From Oscheius dolichura (taxonomy: Eukaryota; Nematoda; Chromadorea; Rhabditida; Rhabditidae), in NCBI GenBank assembly GCA_932521035.1, contig OW051492.1, forward strand, positions 6,076,001-6,140,000: a DNA stretch of 64,000 nucleotides, given 5' to 3'. The translations under genes and the position numbers were made by a program. Positions 55,759-64,000 of this stretch are shown here, in pieces (the stretch's first letter is position 1; each line of letters opens with the position of its first letter). The notes under the pieces were generated by a model that saw nothing but the letters and a program-made list of their open reading frames with translations, was not told the origin of the DNA and searched no databases.

Positions 55759-58747
55759 TTATTTCTGACCAATTTGTCCTCCAGTAGGAGTCTTTCGTCT
55801 CCGACGCCGGAAGCAGCAACATTTTACTTCTCCGGACTGTGCATCTACTCGCTCGACATTACGATCTTCACCACCTTCTCCAGCATTGGAATTAATTACC
55901 TAAATATCGAACTGTACGGGAAGGCATTAAACTATTAGGGATAGAAAACACCGAATAATATTTTTGTTGATAAATATAAATATAAAAGCAAACCTGAGTG
56001 GACCCGAACGCAGGAGCCTGGTTGCTAGGCTTTAACACATCTGGTCGTTTATTGTCTTTGCTTTCAGGATTATGAAGCGAACCAGAGGGTGTTGACTAAA
56101 AAAATATCGATGAAAATAATTTAACTTACCACGTTGTTCAATTTGGGTGTCCAGTCAAACTCATAGTCATATTGTTGGCCCAATCGATCAAGGACCGATT
56201 TGAACAAATTATAGCAAAAATCATAGTCTGGTGTTTCAAAAAAGTCCAGGCGTCGAGCATAGCGTAGGTATTGAGCAAATTCATCTAAATGGAAGAAATA
56301 ATTGCAGTCTATCATCTAAAATTACCAGGATATCCTTCACAAAGAACTTCAATAGGCGTTGAGCGTTTCGTATCTCCAATTTTCTGATATCTCTCTTTTA
56401 GCGTGTCAGCCTAAAACGTTATATATGCATGTACTTGGTAAGGATTTAAATTTTAGAAAAAATCTGTTTTTGCTCTAAGGACCGCACTCTATAGAAATTA
56501 AAAATTTTTGCTTTGCTGGCACTCTGCATTTTTTTAAATAATTACCTTTAATCCTTGCCATGGTAGAGAACCTCTAAGAAAGTACATAAACATGTGTCCA
56601 AGGGCTTCAAGATCGTCTCTTCGAGACTGTTCTTTACCAAGATGTGTATTGATGGACATGTAGCGTGCTGTACCGGTGAGAGACTTATGCTCTCGATAGG
56701 CAATATGTTTACCTAAAATGTAGGTTAGAAACCCGAAAAACAAAAGCCAACCAGTATCACAGTCTATGTACTCCTTTGCTAAGCCGAAATCAATTATGTG
56801 AAGAATGTGCTGTTTTCTGGTCGAATGTCGACCGATGAGAAAATTCTCTGGCTTTACGTCACGGTATATTAAATGTTTGTTGTGCACATATTCTATTCTC
56901 CGAATCTGAAATATCAATGCTCAGCCAATATCTCGAATAATAAAATATTCTTTTAAAATAACAGAAAAAGCTGCTTACCAGTTGCATTGCTATCATGGCG
57001 ACCGTTTTTAGAGAAAAATGCCGCTCACACAAGTCGAAGAGATCTTCCAACGAATGGCCCAACAATTCCATAACAAGTGCGTTATATTTTCCACATGGCC
57101 CAAAATAGTGCACTTGGGGTAGTCCTTCTGGAATTACAAAGACTTAAAAGACGTTTTTGTACTACGTATAATTATAGAAAAACCACACATACGCAATCCC
57201 TCAATGGCAAATATTAAAGGAACATCGGCACAGCTTCAAAAATTAGACGCGCGCGGGCAAATCGTTACGGTAACGAGCCGTTAAAAAAATTTCAACAATT
57301 CACAGGTCGCCGCGACAGTGATCGTGCCGGGACCAGCACAATTTTTGCTCTTCGGCCAATACAACTTTGTCGAACTCAGCGTGAAAAAACGGCACATTTT
57401 TACTTTTTTTTTCTGTAAATTGCATTCGATCCGGCATGCTCGAAAGATTCGAAAGTAATTTTTAAGGGTCATGAAAATGTGCCATTAAAAAGAAAATGAG
57501 TTTTTTGAGGTTTTCTATATCAAAAGCGTTACAGATTTTGGTGCCAAAATTACTTCCGGTTCAGCTTTTTTTTCTGCATCGAATGAGCCCAAGAATAGCA
57601 AAAATGAATGTCGGAATCACAAGTGCCATGTTCGACAAGTTGGATACCGTAACCACGCAATACTAAAAACGCGGTTTGCCCGCTGTTTACACCCGTTTTC
57701 ATTCAACATCGATTTTTTGAGAAATCTGTCAAAATCTTTGAAAATTTATTTCTCAAAATTGTGACACCCGATCTTTTTCATTTTTACTGCAATCAATTAG
57801 TCTCGTTATGGGGAGCATTTTAAGTTATCGATGGAAGAATATCATGAGAAAAAGTTATTTTTGGATCATTTTGGAACAAAATTCACTGATTTTCCATTAC
57901 GCTTCAAAAATCTGAATTATTTTATGTTTGTCTCTTTTACTTTATAGTAATTTGGGGTCGATAAGACCGAATAAAACATCGAAAACAAATGTGTAGAAAC
58001 ACATATATAAAAAACTGGCATGTGGTCGCTGCAGGACCATTTTGGTCATTTCAGACCTTTAAGGTGCCGACCTCGGCGAGCTGTGAATTGTTTCCCGTAT
58101 GATTTTTCAATATTTCTTTTTGAGAGAATGATCAGCACATTCCAATTAGTGAAAGCAGTAAAAAATACAAAAAACGTATGCCACAATATGGAGAAAAATA
58201 ACTTGAAAGTATTTTTTTGGCCGATGAAAAGTAAACGCGCCCCGAGCATCTGCGCTCAGCGCAGCCCGGGAAACGCTATGCCACTGTTCCTTTAAATATA
58301 GGAAGTTGCTGAATTTCAGAGATTTTTTTGTTATATCCATAGTATTGCGTATGTGCGGTACCACTTATTTCGAATAGCGTAAATATGGTGAAAACTTAAA
58401 AAAAGGGTATAATTGAAAATTGAGGCAGAATTGGCTTTATGCAAACCATTAAATTGAAACCGAACCTGCTTGCCCAAGTAATTTGTAGAAACGGTACTCC
58501 AGGTGTAGTTGAGGTGCTTTACTTTTCATTGGTTCTAATTTAATTGCGACGTGCTCGTTGTTATAGAGATTCTTCCCTAAACGCAGTTCTCCGAAGTTTC
58601 CACATCCGATTTTTTTGCCGACCTAACAAATGGTATTATTTTTCAATAGTCACCTACTTTAAAATTGGGTCCAACCATAAGAACACCCTGATTGTTAGGG
58701 TTGGTGGACGTAGAACCAGATGAACTGGGTCCCCTTGCGTTAGTCAT
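55759..58747 (-). CDS. CSNK1G: Casein kinase 1 gamma
   Basis: Membrane-anchored Ser/Thr kinase of the CK1 gamma group (Wnt co-receptor phosphorylation in other animals). From ATG 58747: Ser-rich N-terminus, [10 protein letters not shown], glycine loop [20 protein letters not shown], catalytic Lys in [27 protein letters not shown], catalytic loop [25 protein letters not shown] (DFG), and [20 protein letters not shown], a CK1 signature. The tail ends with a Cys-rich palmitoylation motif [11 protein letters not shown], which fixes the gamma subtype, before TAA 55759. The intron after [10 protein letters not shown] is large (about 1.3 kb) for this genome and contains a transposon-like repeat. Other introns are 50-60 bases. 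The ATG could be extended upstream through an open frame (FLSGLSSWAPAA). Confidence 0.96.
57294..58092 (-). mobile_element. MITE-like repeat, copy 2 (longer), in CK1-gamma intron
   Basis: Bounded by a terminal inverted repeat: AACAATTCACAGGTCGCCG at the left and, inverted, CGGCGAGCTGTGAATTGTT at the right (one mismatch). About 370 bases at its two ends match copy 1 at 10339-10727 in opposite orientation; the central part (about 57590-58000) is absent from copy 1. No transposase-like frame. AT-rich interior. No unambiguous target-site duplication was found. It lies in an intron with both splice sites intact. Confidence 0.78.
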
Positions 58748-60597
58748 TGCTGCGGGCGCCCAGCTAGAAAGGCCCGACAAGAAAGCCTGTCGAGGTCGGA
58801 GTGCGGTCGAGGCCCGTCTGAATAGAACATATTATAATGAATACAATTGAAATATAAGACAAAATATCACAAAACAAAAGGCAATTACTAGCAATACTCC
58901 ACAGCAGCATGGCCGGGACAAAACGCCACATCACATTTCATCGCATTTGTATTCAAAGTTGCAGATAATGTAATTTTAAAATGTCTCATCGATACACATG
59001 ACAAAGCAGCGGAGACAATTTTAATGTACCTATCCCGCTCGGATGGCGGATTGTCGCGTTTTTCCATGCGCAACAGCAACATTTTGCCAGTACAAAATCA
59101 AATCAATGTTGCATGAAACCTGAATGAAAGATAGCGAATGCCAAAGACCAATGCAAAGATATAGACTGTAATGTTGAAACTGATCGATTGATATTTTTTT
59201 GTTCGTTTGATAATAGGGCGAAATACATGCGCCGTATTTGGCAATATCAAACTTGAACTTTCATTTCATTTTTTGTTGTTCGGATTACAAGCATCTGACA
59301 TCTGATATTGGACATGACTCAAGTTGGCATCACATATGATGAGCCGGGACTAAAGCATCCCAGTAATAGCAACAGAAGTGGCTATTTTGTACAGTTCCAT
59401 TGATTTAAAAAATATTATAATGTAGAAAGAAGAAAAGGTAATTCTGAGAAAGAAGAAATCCATCACACCGCAGGCAATCGAGCGCACGCATCGCGCGACC
59501 GCTCGCGTTGCGGGCCATTCCTAGCAAACAAATCCAACAGCAACAGCTTATCGAAATAAAATAAAAAATGTCTGTCATTTCTTCATAGAAACGAGGATTT
59601 AGATTGAGTTAGCAAGAAAGCGACGCAGCGTAGGAATAACTTGAGCCTTTATGGTTTGCGCTGAAGACAGTAATAAAGTGGTCGTTTACAGAACTATGAT
59701 GAATGTGAAGAAGGCAAATAATTATGAAAACAAAGTAGAAATGAAATGAAAGCGGCTAATGCCACCCGCAGGCAAAAAATGGCGAAACCTGTGCACTAGT
59801 TTGGTCGGCGCGCTCAATGGCGGGTATTGCCCGTGTTACTATTAAAAAAGGTAAATACCATATATATGAGAAAGAGATGTGAAAGAGGTCGAAGTGCATA
59901 AATGTCACTGAGCGTTGAAGGAAAAAAAAACTTGTGATGAACTCTCCGCCCGCATGTCCTGTCACTGTCTGGTTGGGACTACGCGAGGACCTCAGAAACC
60001 CTGTCCAAGTGTGATTGTATGAAATGTTGTAACTTTGCTCGGAATCAACCACATTTTTTAGACAATTTGATTGTCTGGGACGTTTCAAGGGGCGTATCTT
60101 CCGATTTTCAGAAGCTGCTCTTTCTCTTTATCGTGTAACTTAGGTACTTAGTTATAGAATATGTGGAAAAGTGGATTATCTGGTTTGTCCTTTATAAGCA
60201 CAAACACCTCTCCATGGGATTAGCAGAAACGTTTTGAAAGACCCCACAAACTGTATAAACGTTTAAAAAAATACCACCACTCTCGAGAAAAAGGAGATCT
60301 CGAGATCTCGTTTCCCGGGCGACTCCTATATGGAAATGATTCGGTCTTCATTCTCTAAAAGAAGAGTAGAAATGTTTTGTTTTGGTCGTTCTTTTGTTGC
60401 ATTCGGATATATCTTTCGATTTAGTCTTTTGTATAACCAGCTTGTTGTTATAGAAGTACGTCTATATAGAATCTTGCTCACATCTTACTCACATAATTAT
60501 TGTGTCCTGATTAAAAAAGGATAGGTGAACAGCACATAAGTTAGATGTATATTCGCCTTTTCAACACTTACGCGTTATTCAAGTTTATCTCAGATCC
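58748..60597. other. Gene-free region between CK1-gamma and CPEB1
   Basis: 1.85 kb of AT-rich divergent intergenic DNA. A perfect palindrome AGATCTCGAGATCT is near 60296, followed by GTTTCCCGGGCG. ORFs are short and not family-like. TTTATCTCAG ends four bases before the CPEB1 ATG. No tRNA, repeat or gene recognised. Confidence 0.35.
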
Positions 60598-62002
60598 ATG
60601 TCAGACGAGTCTTTGGTTTCCTCAAGGCGTTCCAGCAACAGTCGTCTTATTCCGGCATATGTTTGGAGTGGTGAACTACCACAGAGAAATTATACGTTTC
60701 CCGAATTTTCATGCAAAATATTTGTAGGAGGAGGTTAGAATTTGAAATGCCGTAGTAAATTACACTATTATCTAGTACCCTGGGACATTACGGAAGACGC
60801 CTTAGTCGAGGCGTTCTGTCCATATGGAGAATGTCGCGTCGAGTGGCCCGGAAGAGAAAACCGTAAACAGTATCCTTATCGCGGTGGTCCTCCACGCACA
60901 AAGGTTTTTTTTTGTTTTTTTTCCCTATTGTAGGTAGCCATTTTATAGGCCAGCGGCTATGTCTACATCATTTTCGAGCAGGATAGATCAGTAAAAGCTC
61001 TTTTGCACGATTGCAATCCATTGGGATCTGCCGGCGAGTGGTATTTCAAAATAAAAGCAAAGCGTAACGAAACTGTTGAAATACGCCAGGTTGGTGTTTA
61101 TTAATATCCAGAATATCTAAATGTTACTTTTACATTTTTTGATAATTGCTAATTATTAGGTACAAATTATTCCTTGGGTAATATCGGACTCATCCTTCGT
61201 CTTTGATTCTGGATGTCGGTTGGATATCAAAAAAACGGTTAGTATATTTTGGTAACTAAGTGCAAATGCATTTAAAATGCATAAAAAGCAATTTGATCTT
61301 TTATAGGTTTTTGTCGGCGCTCTCCATGGCATGATAACGGCACCGGTATTGTACAGCATCATGGAGGAATTGTACGGAAATGTCGTCTTTGTAGGAATTG
61401 ACACTGACAAACACAAATACCCTATCGGAAGTGGCCGCGTCACATTTAGTAACCACAATTCTTACTTTCGAGCTATCGAATCGGCTTTCCTTGAGATACG
61501 GACGAGTAAATTTTGTAAGTTTCTTATGCGTAATTTAAAAAAAAATTACTGCATGCGGTTTTATTGGATAACATATTAAAACAAGGATTCAGCTAAACGC
61601 GTGCAGATTGACCCATTTTTGGAAGATTCACAGTGCATGGTATGTAGTGCTGTACCTGGTCCCCTATTCTGCCGGGACAGAAGTTGCTTCCGCTATTTCT
61701 GCAGCACTTGCTGGGATGTAAATTCTTATGATATACATTAAATTTATATAATTTAGGCATTTCATCTACCTCGGGCGGACTTGAGAGCCCATCGTCCTCT
61801 GGTTCGCAGCACGCCCAAGACTACTCGTCGTGAAGAGTTTCAGCCAGCTCTCAGGAAGTAAGTCGTTTTCAATATTTGCTAATTTATACTTTGCAGCTTT
61901 GATTGGTCTGATCAAGAGAATGGTAATAATAATGAATCCAGTTTTACTTCATATCCTAGGCAAACCACTCTTGAGTTGTCTCCAACCCAAAACTCTTTGT
62001 AA
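60598..62002 (+). CDS. CPEB1: CPEB1-type cytoplasmic polyadenylation element-binding protein
   Basis: Binds the CPE in 3' UTRs and controls translation in germ line and neurons. Exons 60598-60733, 60776-60903, 60949-61089, 61160-61237, 61307-61514, 61593-61717, 61757-61857 and 61897-62002 join in frame. RRM1 begins [17 protein letters not shown] and reads [16 protein letters not shown]. The linker [14 protein letters not shown] leads to RRM2 ([33 protein letters not shown]). The C-terminal ZZ-type zinc domain has [32 protein letters not shown] and CW, then a His pair in AHRP. The match is to CPEB1 rather than CPEB2-4. Only about 43 residues precede RRM1, whereas CPEB1 proteins normally have a long disordered N-terminus. 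The acceptor-like TATCTCAG four bases before the ATG is either a trans-splice site or the edge of an unseen upstream exon. Confidence 0.94.
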
Positions 62003-62394
62003 GTCTTTACATCCATGCTCTGTTATAAGTTTCTTAAGGCTATGGTTGGTTAACAATAACAACATACCAATGCCTAAAACCAATTCTCGACCTTTGTTCT
62101 AAGATTTATACTCTACACTACGGTTTTAGGTTTGTATTCTGTAATTATTCTTTATGTTTTCAAAGTTGTTATAGTTTTGTTGTTATCTTGACAGAAAGGT
62201 TTCTTTACCGTTGACGTTTTTCAATAAAGTTATCGAATTTTAACTTTTGTATAAGGGCTAATAAAGAAGTTCAACCAATTTTAATTGAGACTCTTCGGCA
62301 TTTGGATCTTACTGCAACTTTTATTGCATAAGAAATCGTAGAAAAATAAGATTTAGCGCATGTTCATCTTCAAGTTTTAATCGCAATACACGTT
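62003..62394. other. Convergent intergenic region, CPEB1 / RTN4IP1
   Basis: 3' ends of two converging genes. AATAAA occurs near 62222 on plus, a plausible CPEB1 poly(A) signal. Nothing else recognised. Confidence 0.35.
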
Positions 62395-63308
62395 TTAGAA
62401 TCGAATTACTGTTTTTCCTCGTCCATGGAGATTTTTCACCTTGTCAAACGCCGATGGCAGCTCTTCAAAGGAATATATTTTTTCCACAATAGGGCGGATT
62501 TTTTGTTCTTCAGCGAATCGAGCCAACTGGTGTATACATTGAGGATTCGGCATGAAGAACGCGTAAGAAAACCATCGCCCAGACAGGGCAGACTAAAAAG
62601 AGTTATCAGCATTGACATTTCTAATGGGCATACTTTATAGGAACGGTTCAAGTATTGGTAAAGAGTTGTGAAAAGGCCTGGCAAGATTCCATGCCGATCA
62701 GTTTCCCTGAGAAGAGGACTTACCACAGACACGTGGCGAGCATTACGCCAAATTCCTAGTGTCTAAAGACGAGAATATGTTCAGTTCTAGAGTGATTACC
62801 TTATCGCTCCACCGAGACAGATCCGAGTCCACACAGCTCAGAATCACCTCGAATGGACCCTCGGCTATTATCTGGTCGGTCACATTTTGAGCTCTGTAGT
62901 CTATGGGGTGTGCCCCGAGGCTTTTTACCAACTCAAAACTGTAAGAGATTATAGGAAGTCGTCCAAGATCGAACCTATCGGCCGAACAGGTGGCGACTAT
63001 CTTCTCGACGCCCCAGGACTTGAGGAACTGGATAGCTATACTGCCGACGCCGCCGGCGCCCCCGTGCACTAGGACGCGTTCCTCTGAACAAAAGGGTAGG
63101 TCTTTTCCCAAGAGGACTAGCTTGGCTTCTTCGTATAATCCATTCGGGCAACCGTCACCAGCGCGGCCCACGCCGTGGAAGCCACGTAAGGGAGGGCGGC
63201 GGCCTGGACGAAGTCTAATCCGGCGGGCATGGCTGCACAGAGTGAAGAGTCGGCGAGCACATACTCGGCGTGGCTGCCTTGCTCGATGGCCGGGATTACT
63301 GCCATTAC
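62395..63308 (-). CDS. RTN4IP1: RTN4IP1-like mitochondrial quinone oxidoreductase, C-terminal part
   Basis: Zinc-free MDR (zeta-crystallin-like) NADPH reductase, linked in mammals to mitochondrial coenzyme Q synthesis. From the acceptor at 63309: VMAVIPAIEQGSHAEYVL, AAALPYVASTAWAAL, VLVHGGAGGVGSIAIQFLK (nucleotide-binding GxGGVG), KSLGAHPIDY, GPFEVILSCV. After introns it ends RWFSYAFFMPNPQ, IRPIVEKIYSFEELPSAF and GRGKTVIRF, stop TAA 62395. These follow RTN4IP1 in order. The N-terminal GroES-like half (about 150 residues) is not visible in the remaining 700 bases, which hold a plus-strand gene. Because the exon opens with a good acceptor (AATTTAG), upstream exons probably lie beyond the window; otherwise the gene is truncated at M63305. 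Composition switches from AT- to GC-rich near 62.7 kb inside the gene. Confidence 0.85.
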
Positions 63309-63402
63309 CTAAATTAGCAGGTTGCATCCGGATATCCCCCCGAAGCGATTAAGACCAAGACCCGGGGACATTCCAGTGGCCTACAGCCAATCCGGACGGT
63401 TG

Positions 63403-63928
63403 ATGTCATCCAATTACCACGACATAGTGCTGTTCTCGATCGAGAAGGACCAGTTCAAATGGGTCGAGTCGGAGCAGCTGCGTCTCTTCCCCTCCTGCCA
63501 ACGCCTGGCCCTCGCCCGTCGGGAGGTGGGCATCCGCCTCCACCTCGACATGCCCTTCACCACGCATACCGTATTCTATTCATATTTCAAAATGATAAAC
63601 TTGGCGCTTTCAGCTGGGGTTTCTGCTGAAGTTGGTCAAGGGAGAGAAGGTGCTGGAGGACGAGTGGCTGCCGATCGAGAGGGTTCTGGCCGAGTTGGAG
63701 CCGCGCAAAGAGCCGGAACTGGTGGCGTACCGGGAGGAGCTGGTCAAGGAGCTCATCTCCCAGAAGACGGCCTTCAACTGCATCGGCCTGTGGAGGACGG
63801 CCCGCCGGCTGCGCTCCTGCCACTGCCCGGAGATCGAGAAATACGTCCTGGACACCCTCATCCGATCCGTCCAGCATCGAATCATAGACGTGCACTTCTG
63901 CCGGTCGGTCCCCCTGTTCGCAAAATGA
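63403..63928 (+). CDS. Unrecognised protein, two exons
   Basis: Exons 63403-63570 and 63614-63928 join in frame to 160 residues, from MSSNYHDIVLFSIEKDQFKW to a TGA after PLFAK. The sequence is soluble and helical with charged stretches (KLVKGEKVLEDEWLPIERVL, EELVKELISQKTAFN), a CHCPEIE segment and no membrane segment. The frame is open upstream of the ATG (AYSQSGRLM) to a TTCCAG at 63375, so the true start may be further 5' in another exon. I recognise no family. It appears nested in, or head-to-head with, the RTN4IP1 gene. GC-rich codon use. Confidence 0.55.
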
Positions 63929-64000
63929 CAAGAGTGCTGTTTAGACTGCCGATGTTCGATGTTATGGTCCTGCTCTCAAATGACAAGCTGAAGTTGAGGA

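Noticed and set aside
59756-60088. 110-codon minus-strand frame upstream of CPEB1
   Set aside because: No recognisable domain, no splice context, and AT-rich intergenic composition.
60290-60315. Palindrome AGATCTCGAGATCT as a regulatory site
   Set aside because: A single short palindrome with no known factor match and no repeat elsewhere in the window.

Overview
The window is animal nuclear DNA: compact protein-coding genes on both strands, split by many very small introns (mostly about 35-60 bases, GT-AG with a few GC-AG). No rRNA, tRNA, CRISPR, plasmid or viral gene was recognised. Several genes have a splice-acceptor-like tract ending in AG within a few bases of their ATG, as expected for spliced-leader trans-splicing. 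A MOLO-1/TPM-type protein and two closely packed same-strand clusters fit the same picture. I infer a nematode, possibly an enoplean (clade I) form. Family calls rest on motifs read by eye. Exon joins were checked by frame and splice dinucleotides but not by transcripts, and each CDS interval runs from first to last coding base, introns included.

Layout. 1-9984 (-): N-terminal part, through AAA3, of the cytoplasmic dynein heavy chain, cut by the window edge. 10781-11189 (+): HYPK. 11348-11951 (-): a short secretory-pathway J-domain protein. 13386-19706 (+): a long, many-exon gene for a protein with repeated TAZ-like zinc fingers. 19806-22735 (-): a secreted Pro/Gln-rich protein ending in a degenerate glutaredoxin fold. 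23787-25861 (-): nuclear lamin with CaaX box. 29513-30507 (+): DUSP14-like phosphatase. 30512-34411 (-): MCTP, a multi-C2 membrane protein. 35.5-38.2 kb: a near-identical 309-bp direct duplication on either side of a broken DEAH-helicase relic; the second copy belongs to a small secreted-peptide gene. 38611-41087 (+): TPM/MOLO-1-like membrane protein. 41921-42521 (+): Olig/BHLHE22-like bHLH factor. 42913-46736 (-): SPT16 (FACT). 46918-48361 (-): ABHD4/5-type hydrolase. 48744-49397 (+): mitochondrial ribosomal protein mL43. 49469-51277 (-): ARNT/AHA-1. 51616-52347 (-): MTHFS. 52489-55245 (-): ELMO/CED-12. 55759-58747 (-): casein kinase 1 gamma. 60598-62002 (+): CPEB1. 62395-63308 (-): C-terminal part of RTN4IP1. 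63403-63928 (+): unrecognised protein.

Base composition switches sharply between AT-rich blocks (start to about 12 kb, 23.6-27 kb, 42.6-50.1 kb, 54.6-62.7 kb) and GC-rich blocks. At least three switches fall inside genes (ARNT, ELMO, RTN4IP1), at or beside introns. A non-autonomous DNA transposon family with shared terminal inverted repeats is present twice, once just upstream of HYPK and once inside a CK1-gamma intron.

Most genes are unrelated housekeeping or signalling genes. Possible co-transcribed groups are ELMO-MTHFS-ARNT (gaps of about 140 and 340 bases) and ABHD-SPT16 (about 180 bases). The most unusual loci are the multi-TAZ protein, the Pro/Gln-rich secreted glutaredoxin-like protein, and the duplicated secreted-peptide locus.
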